From assembly GCA_963719005.1 (NCBI GenBank), contig CAVRAR010000014.1:682001-746000 (forward strand): a stretch of 64,000 bases of DNA, read 5' to 3'. The notes beneath the pieces were generated by a model. That model searched no databases and was not told the DNA's origin. It worked only from the letters and a program-made list of their open reading frames with translations. Numbering within the stretch: the first letter of the stretch is position 1; every line of letters begins with the position of its first letter. Positions 36,241 through 44,423 of the stretch are shown piece by piece. Source of the stretch: G963675935 sp963719005 (GTDB taxonomy: Bacteria > Planctomycetota > Planctomycetia > Pirellulales > Thermoguttaceae). The position numbers and the translations under genes were made by a program.

Positions 36241-37742
36241 TTACTCTTTTGACGTCCCAGGCGGCGGCGTCAGAATCCGCTCGGCCGCCAGTTCGCCGCC
36301 GTGGATGCAGTCGGGCAGGCCGACGCCGTGATAGGCGTTGCCGGCCAACGCGAGATTGGGCAACGCTGCCACGCGGCTCTCGATCCGCGCGACCAATTCC
36401 TTGTGGCCGACGTGGTACTGCGGCATCGTGCCGGGCCAGCGGGCGATGTTGCGGTAGCAGGGCTGGCCGCGAATCTGCAACAGACGGGTCAACTCGTCGA
36501 GCACCAGCGGCGTCAGCTCCGCATCGCTCATGGCGACAACTTCCGGCCGACGTGCCCCGCCGACGAACACGCGGAGAAGCGTCTTGCCCTGCGGCGCTCG
36601 ATGGGCGTACTTCCGGCTGCTGAAACTGACGGCCAAGATCGGGCTCCGCTCGACCGCCGGCACGACCGCCCCCATGCCGTCCAGCGGATGGCCGATCTCG
36701 TCCGAACGGTATCCCAACGAGAGGATGGCCGTGCCGGAATGCTCGATCGAAGCCAGATCGGCGGCCAGCGCGGCGTCGAGCGGCCGCAACAATGCGGCAG
36801 AGACGGGCGAGGGAGTGGCGAGGATCAGGGCGTCGAAGGAAAGGGGAGAGTGGAGAGGGGAGAGGGGAGAGGGAGAACCGGACGTGCGCAAACCCCTCTC
36901 CCCTCTCCCCTCTCCCCTCTCCCCTTCTGTCGAAACACGCCACTGCTCGCCACAACGTTCGATGCCAGCGACCGCCGTATTCAGCCGCACCGCGCCGGGC
37001 GGAAGACGCGAGGCGATGGCGTCGACAGGCTCGACAATCCGTCGCGCAACGTGACGAACATGCTGTACCGGGCGCCGCTCTCGTCACTCTGCTTCGGCCG
37101 ATTCCTCATCTGATGACGCATCGCGCGAATCAGACTGCCGAAATCGCGCTCCATTTCGCGGAACCGAGGAAGCGTGGCCAAGACGCTGAGCTTCTCCAGA
37201 TCGGCGGCGTAGACCGCGCTCACCAGCGGCTCGACCAGCCGCTCGAACGCCTCGCGGCCCAGGCGGCGGCGGACAAAATGGGCCATGCTCTCGTCGGCGT
37301 CGTCCCCGCGCGGCGGAATGAAGTATTCCATCGCCGCGCGGAGCTTGCCCAACGGACTGAGGATCGGCGTGACGGCCAGCGGCCAAAGCCGCGTGGGGGC
37401 CATCATCAGGAATCCGTCGGGCAGCCGATGCAGCCGGCCGGCGCGGACGACGAACGTCCGCCGATAGGCCGGATTGGTTCCGAGCAGTTGATCGCCCAGC
37501 CCGAGCCGCTTGCAGAGATTCACGCCCCAGGGCACGGTGGTGATGAAGTTGTCGGCGCTCTGCTCGACCTGAAAACCGTCTTCGTGGACCGTCGAAACGA
37601 CGCCGCCCAGCCGCGGCCCCGCCTCGAAGAGCGTCAGTTCGCAAGCGGGGTCGAGTTCCACCAGCCGATGCGCCGCCGCCAGTCCGGCGATGCCGCCGCC
37701 GATGACCGCGACGCGCCGGGGAGTGGATTCTGTGGCACTCAT
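36241..37742 (-). CDS. hemG: Protoporphyrinogen oxidase, HemY/HemG type (frameshift and repeat insertion)
   Basis: An FAD-dependent oxidase of haem biosynthesis. The dinucleotide motif VAVIGGGIAGLAAAHRL starts near residue 11, followed by LTLFEAGPRLGGVVSTVHEDGFQVEQSADNF and the substrate region ARYSMFVTLRDGLSSL. The rest (AVRLNTAVAGIERC, FDALILATPSPVSAALL, GTAILSLGYRSDEIGHPLDGMG, NLALAGNAYHGVGLPDCIHGGELAAERIL) lies in another frame. Adding one G in CTGTCGAC near 37035 restores LVDAIASRLPPGAVRLN. An 88-bp GGGGAGA-type inverted repeat at 36839-36926 is inserted in frame just before FDALILATP, adding about 25 residues. The expected GxGxxG and C-terminal FAD contacts are intact. Confidence 0.85.
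36839..36926. repeat. Inverted pair of GGGGAGA heptad arrays inside hemG
   Basis: Two arrays of a 7-bp unit (GGGGAGA in one arm, TCTCCCC in the other) face each other across about 20 bases. They lie within the hemG coding sequence without breaking its frame. Confidence 0.8.
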
Positions 37743-37790
37743 GACGCTGATTTTAGAGCCGCATTACGAAACCGCAAGCGGTCAACCCAG

Positions 37791-37912
37791 ATTTCTCACC
37801 ACACAGGGAGAACAGGCAACAGCGCGTTCGGTGGGGCAGACATTCTTGTCTGCCACAAGTGCCGCATTGTTCGCGGCAGACAAGAATGTCTGCCCCACCG
37901 TGGTGAGAAAAG
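37791..37912. repeat. GGGGCAGACATTCTTGTCTGCC-family inverted repeat (copy 1)
   Basis: Arms at about 37831-37853 and 37876-37900 (GGGGCAGACATTCTTGTC and its near complement) have outer flanks TTTCTCACCAC and GTGGTGAGAAA that also pair. Related copies occur at 55925-56025 and 60484-60590. Confidence 0.8.
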
Positions 37913-37915
37913 CGG

Positions 37916-38755
37916 TTAGAGCCACAAATGCAGCCGGCCGTCGAGCATGTCGGGAATGGCTTTGGCGACGCACTCGCGAATCTGCGTGGGATGGTATCGC
38001 GTACTGAAATGGCTGGCAATGACCAGCTCGTTGCGGAACTTCTCGCGACGCTCCAGCAAATCGTCGAGGTGCATGTGGCCGAATTTGTGGATCTTGTCTT
38101 TGCGATGCCGCGGCGAGACGAACGTCAACTCCATGATGAGCACCTCGGCCTCGAACATGGCGGGGCAGGCGTCGAGCCCGCCCGGCGAACTGTCGCCAAG
38201 ATAAGCCAGCCGTGGAATCCGCATTTCGTTGGTCACCTCCGTGCCGCCGAGCCGCAGGTCGCGGATTTCGTGGCCCTGCAACCCTTGGTACTCCGCCTTG
38301 AGTTTGCGGCGCCGCTCCCACACCACGAAACCGAGCGAAGGGACCGTGTGCGTCGTGGCCGACACCGTGACCACTTGTTCGCGGGAAAGCTCGATCTCCT
38401 CGCCCGGCCTGGCCGGAAGAAGTTGGCACGGCAGCCGCCCGCGGTCCATGCGGCTCAACAATCGCAGCACCCGTTCCATCGGCTCGATGGCGGCCTCGGG
38501 CAGGTAGATCACCGGCGGCTCCATTTTCATCATCCGCCGTCGCCCCACGTAAACCGGCAGCGCGATCAGGTGGTCCATGTGCGTGTGCGAGACGAACCAG
38601 GTGGGCGTGCCCATGAACGACCACGGCTGCGCCCCGAGGTCGAAGCCGAGGTTCATCTCCGGCACTCGCCAATACGTCTGCACCGCCGCGCGGGAGTAGC
38701 CCTCGATCGTGATGTTCTTGTGCGTGAGCGTTTTGACGGGGAGGTTATTGATCAT
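37916..38755 (-). CDS. RNase Z-like metallo-beta-lactamase-fold hydrolase
   Basis: A 279-residue MBL-fold protein. The zinc motif HxHxDH is SHTHMDHL (near residue 57), with further ligands in TTHTVPSLGF, AYLGDSS and GHMHLDDLL/ASHFSTRYHP. The N-terminal GFDLGAQPWSFMGTPTWF resembles the RNase Z/arylsulfatase-like group rather than class B beta-lactamases. RNase Z trims tRNA 3' ends, but substrate assignment from sequence alone is uncertain. The start ATG at 38755 abuts a heptad repeat array and its stop abuts another palindromic repeat, so the gene is framed by repeats on both sides. Confidence 0.75.
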   Translation of the reverse strand: MINNLPVKTLTHKNITIEGYSRAAVQTYWRVPEMNLGFDLGAQPWSFMGTPTWFVSHTHMDHLIALPVYVGRRRMMKMEPPVIYLPEAAIEPMERVLRLLSRMDRGRLPCQLLPARPGEEIELSREQVVTVSATTHTVPSLGFVVWERRRKLKAEYQGLQGHEIRDLRLGGTEVTNEMRIPRLAYLGDSSPGGLDACPAMFEAEVLIMELTFVSPRHRKDKIHKFGHMHLDDLLERREKFRNELVIASHFSTRYHPTQIRECVAKAIPDMLDGRLHLWL

Positions 38756-38758
38756 AGT

Positions 38759-38902
38759 GGCAGTCGGCAGTGGGCAGTCGGCAGTAGGCAGTGGGCAGTG
38801 GACGGTCGGCAGCGGATTTTCGGCGCTGGGCCGCGATATGTAGACGGGCGGTTGTCAATGTTACCGCATTTACTGCCGACTGCCTACTGCCGACTGCCCA
38901 CT
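38759..38902. repeat. Inverted pair of CAGTNGG heptad arrays
   Basis: The first array (38759-38812) is seven to eight units of GGCAGTN with N variable. The second (38871-38902) is the complementary ACTGCCN array. The second array provides the last codons and stop of scpA (tail SGQSAVGSRQ). Confidence 0.85.
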
Positions 38903-39664
38903 GTATTCGTATTCGTCAACATCCGACAAATCGAGCGGGGCATTGCAGCCGAGGTTGGGCAGTATCCAGATTTCGCCGAACAGCGCGTTCTGCTCGACGC
39001 GGACGTGGTGATGGCGGACCAACTCCAGCACGGCCAGGAAGATCCCGACCAACGTCGATTTGTGCATGCCCGGCTCGAAGAGGTCGCGGAAGGAAAGGCG
39101 GCCGGCTTCGATCAGTCGGGCGTGGATGCGGCTCATGTAGACGTGGATGGGCGTGTCGTCGTAGACGATGCTCGCCGGCCGGGCGGCGTCGGTCTCGCGC
39201 ATGATCCGCCCGAACGCGCTGACCAAATCCCACAACTCGACCTCTTGGATCGGCTCGCCGGCCATGTCGCGCTCGTGCCGCGGCAGATCGCTGGAAAGCC
39301 GCGAGTAACGCTGCTGCCAACTGCGGCCGCGCTCCTCCAGGATGCTCGCGGCGTCGCGGTACTTTTTGTATTCGAGCAATCGGCGAACGAGCTCCTGGCG
39401 CGGGTCGTCCAACTCGCCGTCCACTTCGTCGCACCGCGGCAAGACCTGCTGCGACTTGATCTCGATCAGCAGACTCGCCATGCCGAGGAAATCGCCCACC
39501 GCGTTGACGTCGAGCTGCTCGATCATCGCCAGATATTCGAGATACTGATCGGTGATGACCGCGATCGGAATATCGACGATCTCGACCTCGTGCTTGCGCA
39601 CCAGGTAGAGCAGCAGGTCCATCGGACCTCGGAACACATTGAGGTCAACGCGAAAGTCGATCAC
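38870..39664 (-). CDS. scpA: Segregation and condensation protein A (kleisin ScpA)
   Basis: The kleisin subunit of the bacterial SMC-ScpAB complex, which organises and segregates the chromosome. The conserved N-terminal helix region is clear (FRVDLNVFRGPMDLLLYLVRKHEVEIVDIPIAVITDQYLEYL), followed by DFLGMASLLIEIKSQQVLP and the family C-terminal winged helix (MHKSTLVGIFLAVLELVRHHHVRVEQNALFGEIWI). I place the start at GTG 39664, because upstream sequence is a palindromic repeat with no similarity to ScpA. The final residues are encoded by a CAGTNGG repeat array. No scpB or smc gene is in the window. Confidence 0.85.
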   Translation of the reverse strand: MIDFRVDLNVFRGPMDLLLYLVRKHEVEIVDIPIAVITDQYLEYLAMIEQLDVNAVGDFLGMASLLIEIKSQQVLPRCDEVDGELDDPRQELVRRLLEYKKYRDAASILEERGRSWQQRYSRLSSDLPRHERDMAGEPIQEVELWDLVSAFGRIMRETDAARPASIVYDDTPIHVYMSRIHARLIEAGRLSFRDLFEPGMHKSTLVGIFLAVLELVRHHHVRVEQNALFGEIWILPNLGCNAPLDLSDVDEYEYSGQSAVGSRQ

Positions 39665-39705
39665 GGTTTGGTCGGCGAGATTGTTCTGGGTTGAAGCGGG
39701 AAAAC

Positions 39706-39797
39706 GTAGGGTGGGACAAGCGGAGCGCAGTTCCACCAGTAGGCGGCGGTCTCTTGGCTCTTGGTGGGACCTGCGCTCCGCTTGTCCCACCCTACGG
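39706..39797. repeat. Inverted repeat, GTAGGGTGGGACAAGCGGAGCGC family
   Basis: About 25-bp arms (39706-39731 and 39772-39797, GTAGGGTGGGACAAGCGGAG and complement) surround a 40-base centre. It sits directly upstream of scpA. Confidence 0.8.
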
Positions 39798-40027
39798 TTG
39801 CAGCCTGGGTCGGAACCTTTCAGTGTATCCGTGGACGTTGCCCACGGCGAGAGGCCAAGGCCGACGGCATTGCTTTCCTTGGCGTGAGAATCCCCCCAGC
39901 CGCTACTATCAGTTTCGACCGCCGGCAGCGCCCAACTTGAAAAGCACCACACGGGGGGAGTTTTTTCCCGTGTTCCCGGCCATCGCCCGCTGCTATACTG
40001 GTTCGGCCTAAACTTGGCTAGCAGCAC

Positions 40028-40094
40028 GTCGTTCAGAGAGTCGTAGTCAACGGGAAACGCCCCCCGATTGCAATCGGGGGGCTTTGGAAGGCGT
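40028..40094. repeat. 67-bp dispersed element with CCCCCCGATTGCAATCGG palindrome (copy 1)
   Basis: A conserved unit starting CGTCGTTCAGA, then 33 bases to a perfect 22-bp palindrome (40061-40082), then CTTTGGAAGGCG. Copy 2 at 56471-56537 has the same spacing. The palindrome followed by CTTT could act as a terminator. Confidence 0.8.
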
Positions 40095-40156
40095 AAGAGA
40101 TTTGTTGGAGATCGAACCGGGTTGCGAAGAACTCTTCTCCATGCGGGGGGGTATCT

Positions 40157-40687
40157 GTGTCGAACGAACAACTCTGGGCGCCTTGGCGTTTGGGCTACAT
40201 CCTCGGCGAAAAGGGGATCGTGGAACCGTGCGACCCCGCGGAACTGCTGCCCGGCGCCGATCCGACCTGTTTCCTTTGCCAGGCCATGCCCGCGGGAGAT
40301 GATCGGCAGCGGCTGGTCGTCGATCGGGGCGAACACGCGATCACCCTGTTGAATCGATTTCCTTACAACAACGGCCACCTGTTGGTCGCCCCGCGTCGGC
40401 ACGTCGCCCGGCTCGACGACCTTGGCGAGGAGGCACAGCGGGAGTTGTCGCAAACGCTCATCCGCATGGTCGCGCTGCTGGAAAAGACGATGCAGCCGCA
40501 AGGATTCAACATCGGCTTGAACCTCGGCCGCGCGGCAGGCGCCGGCGTGCCGGGCCATCTCCACTGGCACATCGTTCCTCGCTGGATCGGCGACACCAAC
40601 TTCATGCCCACCGTGGCCAGCGTGAATACAATTCCACAAGCACTTGAAGCCGCATGGGAACTGCTGACGACGGAACTGAGGAAGTAG
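40157..40687 (+). CDS. HIT-family nucleotide hydrolase/phosphorylase
   Basis: A 176-residue HIT protein. N-terminal LWAPWRLGYI and the Cys pair CFLCQ are typical of the Ap4A phosphorylase-like/HIT branch found in actinobacteria and planctomycetes. The fold core is LLNRFPYNNGHLLVAPRRHVARL. The catalytic HIT motif is GHLHWHIVPRW (H-x-H-x-H). These enzymes cleave nucleoside phosphate esters or dinucleoside polyphosphates. The GTG start at 40157 follows a G-rich run (GCGGGGGGG). A CAGTNGG repeat array starts immediately after the stop codon. Confidence 0.85.
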   Translation: MSNEQLWAPWRLGYILGEKGIVEPCDPAELLPGADPTCFLCQAMPAGDDRQRLVVDRGEHAITLLNRFPYNNGHLLVAPRRHVARLDDLGEEAQRELSQTLIRMVALLEKTMQPQGFNIGLNLGRAAGAGVPGHLHWHIVPRWIGDTNFMPTVASVNTIPQALEAAWELLTTELRK

Positions 40688-40809
<122 letters not shown>

Positions 40810-40817
40810 TTCTTCCC

Positions 40818-42065
40818 ATGAACGAAGTCCCTTCCGACGGCGAACCGATTCCCCACGATACGCCGTTTACGATCGAAGTGGCCGAGCGGGTGCGGCGGTT
40901 GCCGCCGTATCTGTTCGCCGAGATCAATAAGCTGATGTACGAAAAACGCCGGGCCGGCGGCGACGTGATCGATCTGGGCATGGGCAACCCGACCGATCCG
41001 CCGCAAGACCTCGTGATCGAAAAGCTCGCCGAGGCCGCCCGCGACCCGAAGAACCACGGCTACGCCCCCGCCCAAGGCATCCTCAGCCTGCGACGCGAGG
41101 TGGCCGCGAAATACTTCAAACAGCACGGCGTGCGGCTCGATCCGCAACGAGAAGTGATCGCTTGCCTCGGCTCGAAAGAAGGGTTCAGCCACCTCTGCCT
41201 GGCGCTGGTCGGGCCGGGCGACACCGCAATTGTCCCCGCCCCTAGCTATCCTGCTCATCTTTACGCCGTCGCAATGGCCGCCGCAAACGCCATCCTGCTG
41301 GAAGTCGCCGATAGCGACAAGCTGCTGGCCAATATCGACTACACCTGCCGGCATCTGGTGCCGCGTCCGAAGCTGGTGATCGTCAATTTTCCCCACAACC
41401 CGACGACCGCCGTCGTTGAGCCGGAGTTTTATGTGGAAGTGGTGAAACTGGCGAAACAGTACGGCTTCATGGTCGTCAGCGACCTGGCCTACGCCGACGT
41501 GACGTTCGACGGCTATAAGGCGCCGAGTTTTCTGGCCGCGCCGGGGGCACGCGACGTGGGCGTCGAGCTGACCACGATGAGCAAGGGCTACAACATGGCC
41601 GGCTGGCGGGTTGGCTTTGCCGCCGGCAATGCCGAGATGCTGCGAGCCCTCTCGACGATCAAGGGCTACTACGATTACGGCATGTTCCGACCGATCCAAA
41701 TCGCCGCGATTCTAGCCCTGCGGCACACCGACGCCGCGGTCGAGGCCCAGGCCGCGACGTATCAACGCCGCCGCGACGTGCTTTGCGAAGGGCTCGAACG
41801 CATCGGCTGGCCGGTCGAGCGCCCGAAGGCCAGCATGTTCGTTTGGGCCAAAATTCCGACGCCCTGGGCCACCGAAATGACCTCGTTCCAGTTCGCCATG
41901 AAGCTGTTGAGGGACGGCGACGTGGTGGTCAGCCCCGGTGCGGGGTTCGGCCCGGCCGGCGAGGGCTACGTGCGGCTGGCGCTGGTGGAGAACGAAAACC
42001 GGCTCCGTCAGGCAGTCCGCCAGATCGGGAAATGCCTGGGGAAGGTAATGACGAAGCTCGAATGA
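40818..42065 (+). CDS. PLP-dependent aminotransferase, class I/II
   Basis: A 415-residue fold-type I aminotransferase close to the LL-diaminopimelate/alanine aminotransferase (AlaC-like) group. Visible motifs are VIDLGMGNPTDPPQ, YAPAQGILSLRREVAAKYF, PSYPAHLYAV, the cofactor region VNFPHNPTTAVV and VVSDLAYADVTFDG, and the Schiff-base lysine in ELTTMSKGYNMAGWRVGF. Length is normal and no key residue is missing. Which amino acid it uses cannot be told; alanine or diaminopimelate are the usual alternatives. The stop lies at the edge of a heptad repeat region. Confidence 0.9.
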   Translation: MNEVPSDGEPIPHDTPFTIEVAERVRRLPPYLFAEINKLMYEKRRAGGDVIDLGMGNPTDPPQDLVIEKLAEAARDPKNHGYAPAQGILSLRREVAAKYFKQHGVRLDPQREVIACLGSKEGFSHLCLALVGPGDTAIVPAPSYPAHLYAVAMAAANAILLEVADSDKLLANIDYTCRHLVPRPKLVIVNFPHNPTTAVVEPEFYVEVVKLAKQYGFMVVSDLAYADVTFDGYKAPSFLAAPGARDVGVELTTMSKGYNMAGWRVGFAAGNAEMLRALSTIKGYYDYGMFRPIQIAAILALRHTDAAVEAQAATYQRRRDVLCEGLERIGWPVERPKASMFVWAKIPTPWATEMTSFQFAMKLLRDGDVVVSPGAGFGPAGEGYVRLALVENENRLRQAVRQIGKCLGKVMTKLE

Positions 42066-42175
42066 CGAAGGACGAAAGAATGACGAAGGACGAATGACGA
42101 ATTCCCGCCTGGAAACGCCTTCGTCATTCGGATTTCGGCCTTCTTTCGTCCTTCGTCATTCGAGCTTCGTCATTC
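42059..42175. repeat. Inverted pair of CGAATGA/CGAAGGA heptad arrays
   Basis: Tandem 7-bp units (CGAATGA, CGAAGGA, CGAAAGA) at about 42059-42105 face complementary units (TCGTCAT, TCGTCCT) at about 42120-42175. The region separates the aminotransferase gene from the carA leader. Confidence 0.8.
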
Positions 42176-42257
42176 CCCCCGCTTTCCCCCATCCCTGGTC
42201 GCTGGATGCGAATAGCGTTAAAATGGAGGAGCGTGGAGGTTTCCATGCGCACATAAA

Positions 42258-42350
42258 AAATGAGGGTGCTTGCTCGCCGGTACAAGACCCTCACTTGTGG
42301 CTGCCTGGGTTACGCAGTCAGTTAAGATTGCCACCCAGAGACCCGCAGCC
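42258..42350 (+). ncRNA. Structured leader RNA candidate upstream of carA
   Basis: Three well-formed stems lie in under 100 bases. GAGGGT/ACCCTC pairs at 42262-42267 with 42287-42292. GGCTGC/GCAGCC pairs at 42299-42304 with 42345-42350, and it encloses CTGGGT/ACCCAG at 42305-42310 with 42333-42338. The region ends about 50 bases before the carA start. It does not match any riboswitch class I know; an attenuator for pyrimidine/arginine control is possible. Confidence 0.4.
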
Positions 42351-42401
42351 GTTACTGAGTCTATCGGGTCGAACCGCCGCCGGACTTTAGGTAGCCCAAA
42401 C

Positions 42402-43525
42402 ATGCTCAAGCCCGCAAAACTTGCCCTGGAAGACGGAACGGTCTTTACCGGAACATCCTTCGGCGCCGACGGAGAGGTCGACGGCGAGGTCTGCTTCAAC
42501 ACCTCGATGACCGGCTACCAGGAAGTCCTAACCGATCCGAGCTACCGCGGCCAGATCGTCACAATGACCTACACGGAGATCGGCAACTACGGCGTGAACG
42601 CCGAAGACGTGGAGAGCCGCAAGCCGCATTTGGCCGGCTTCATCGTCCGCGAAAAGAGCCGACGGGTGAGCAACTTCCGCGCCGACGGCGATCTCGACGG
42701 ATACCTGAAGCACTGGGGCATCGTCGGCATGGAAGGCATCGACACCCGGGCGCTGGTCCGCCGGCTGCGAATCTGCGGCGCGATGAAGAGCGTGCTCTCG
42801 TCGCTCGATCTCGACGACGCCCGGCTGGTGGCCAAGGCGAAGGCCAGTCCCGGGCTGGTCGGCGCGATCTGGTGCGCGAGGTGATTCCCGACGGGCCGAT
42901 CGAATGGACGGAATCGTTGAGCCACTGGGCGAAATTGCACGACGTCGAGTATCCGCTGCCCGATGCCGGCTCGCCGCACATCGTGGCGTTGGACTACGGC
43001 ATGAAGTGGAACATCGCCCGGCACTTGTTCAGCATGGGCTGCCGCGTGACGATCCTGCCCGGCACGGCCACGGCCGACGACGTGCTGGCCCAAAAGCCCG
43101 ACGGCGTCTTCCTCTCGAACGGTCCCGGCGATCCCCGCCCGTTGGATTACGCTCAGGAGACGATCCGCGGCCTATTGGGCAAGAAGCCGATTTTCGGCAT
43201 CTGTCTGGGCCATCAACTTCTCGCGTTGGCCTGCGGCGGACCGATCTACAAACTCAAGTTCGGCCATCGCGGCGCGAACCAGCCGGTAATGAACAAATCG
43301 ACCGGCCGGGTCGAGATCACCACGCAAAACCACGGCTTCTCGGTCGAAGAAGACGCCCTGCCCGACGATCTGGAAGTGACGCACGTCAACCTGAACGACC
43401 AAACGATCGAGGGCCTTCGCCACCGCAAGCACCCGGCCTTCTGCGTTCAATATCACCCCGAAGCCTCGGCCGGCCCGCACGACAGCAATTATCTGTTCGG
43501 GCAGTTCCGGGAGATGCTGGGGTAG
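42402..43525 (+). CDS. carA: Carbamoyl-phosphate synthase small subunit (frameshift)
   Basis: The glutamine amidotransferase subunit that supplies ammonia for carbamoyl phosphate in arginine and pyrimidine synthesis. It starts MLKPAKLALEDGTVFTGTSFGADG. The CPSase small-chain domain includes SMTGYQEVLTDPSYRGQIV and GIDTRALVRRLR. The amidotransferase domain has IVALDYGMKWNIAR, LSNGPGDPRPLDYA, the nucleophile Cys in GICLGHQLLALA, NHGFSVEED and the catalytic H-E of YHPEAS. The two domains are in different frames; adding one G at about 42873 (GGCGCGATC) gives a continuous GLVGADLVREVIPDG. An essential, otherwise perfect gene broken by one base argues for a sequence error. No carB is in the window. 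Confidence 0.9.
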
Positions 43526-43596
43526 AGTATAATAGGATATGGTGGCAGAAGGGTATGTGGTACGTTGCCAACAACCCGAAGTCTGGATGAGAATAT

Positions 43597-44037
43597 TTGT
43601 TACTCTATCTCGACCTAAACTGTTTCAACCGACCATTCGACGATCAGCGTCAAGATCGTATTATCCGAGAAACGGCGGCGGTGTTTGCTGTGCTTCAGCG
43701 GACCGTTGCCTGCGTTGATCGCTTGGCTTGGTCTGCCGTCCTGACGTTTGAGAATTCGCGGCATCCATTGCCTGACCGCCGTAGCGAGATAGCCAGTTGG
43801 CAATCACGAGCGGCAGTAAACATTGTCATCAACCAAGAAGTATCGGCACTGACGCGACGGTTGAACAAGGTGGGCATGACGCCGTTGGACGCGGCCCATG
43901 TGGCGTGTGCGGAAGCAGGTGGATGCGACCGCTTCTTAACGTGCGATGATCGGGTGTTGCGAATGGTTCGTACGCAACAACTGAACGTGGTGGTACAAAA
44001 CCCACTCGACTACTTGGAGGAGCGCAGCCATGCCTGA
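43597..44037 (+). CDS. PIN-domain ribonuclease-like toxin
   Basis: A 146-residue PIN-fold protein. The first acidic residue is in LLYLDLNCFNRPFDDQRQDRI, the middle Glu in SAVLTFENSRHPL, and the last acidic cluster in TPLDAAHVACAEAGGCDRFLTCDDRVLRM. The PIN active site is therefore complete and the protein is expected to be an endoribonuclease. The frame begins with TTG at 43597. An ATG at 43587 (MRIF) is one base out of frame, so a T-run indel may hide the true start. It overlaps the next gene by 8 bases, and the pair looks like a toxin-antitoxin operon. Confidence 0.75.
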   Translation: MLLYLDLNCFNRPFDDQRQDRIIRETAAVFAVLQRTVACVDRLAWSAVLTFENSRHPLPDRRSEIASWQSRAAVNIVINQEVSALTRRLNKVGMTPLDAAHVACAEAGGCDRFLTCDDRVLRMVRTQQLNVVVQNPLDYLEERSHA

Positions 44038-44230
44038 ATCTCTGGCAAACGAAGGCTTGTGGGAAAGAGGGCTCTCTGTGCTGGAAAGCCAATTAGGGCC
44101 GGTTCAGACCCTGGAATTCATGGCGATGGTCAGCCGTCAGCCATTCGATTACCAGCAATGGCGGGAAGAACAGTTTAGCGGATTGAGCGTCGATGACATT
44201 CTCGCCCAAGCGAAAGCGCATGAGGGCTGA
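44030..44230 (+). CDS. Small partner (antitoxin-like) protein of the PIN gene
   Basis: A 66-residue acidic protein (MPESLANEGLWERGLSVLESQLGPVQTLEFMAMVSRQPFDYQQWREEQFSGLSVDDIL). It overlaps the end of the PIN gene by 8 bases. Its size, charge and coupling suggest the antitoxin, although in this pair it follows the toxin. I do not recognise a DNA-binding motif. Its function is inferred from context. Confidence 0.6.
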   Translation: MPESLANEGLWERGLSVLESQLGPVQTLEFMAMVSRQPFDYQQWREEQFSGLSVDDILAQAKAHEG

Positions 44231-44423
44231 CCCGCACGACAGCAATTATCTGTTTGGGTAGTTTAGGGAGATGTTGGTGTAGCGCCCCCCTTGCTTGCGG
44301 GGCCGAACTCCGCCATAATCCAGAGAATTCTAGGGACGAGGCTACGGCTTCGCGCGCCTGCAACGACCGGAAGAGGTGCGGTACTCAACGGCCAATGACG
44401 ACCCGAGCGAAAAGGAGTGGATT

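Noticed and set aside
37928..39694. 588-codon plus-strand frame across the RNase Z-like and scpA genes
   Set aside because: It spans two genes and an intergenic repeat in antisense; no domain is recognisable.
43525..43600. Short upstream ORF as an antitoxin of the PIN gene
   Set aside because: The frame (MWYVANNPKSG) is only 11 codons with no family resemblance.
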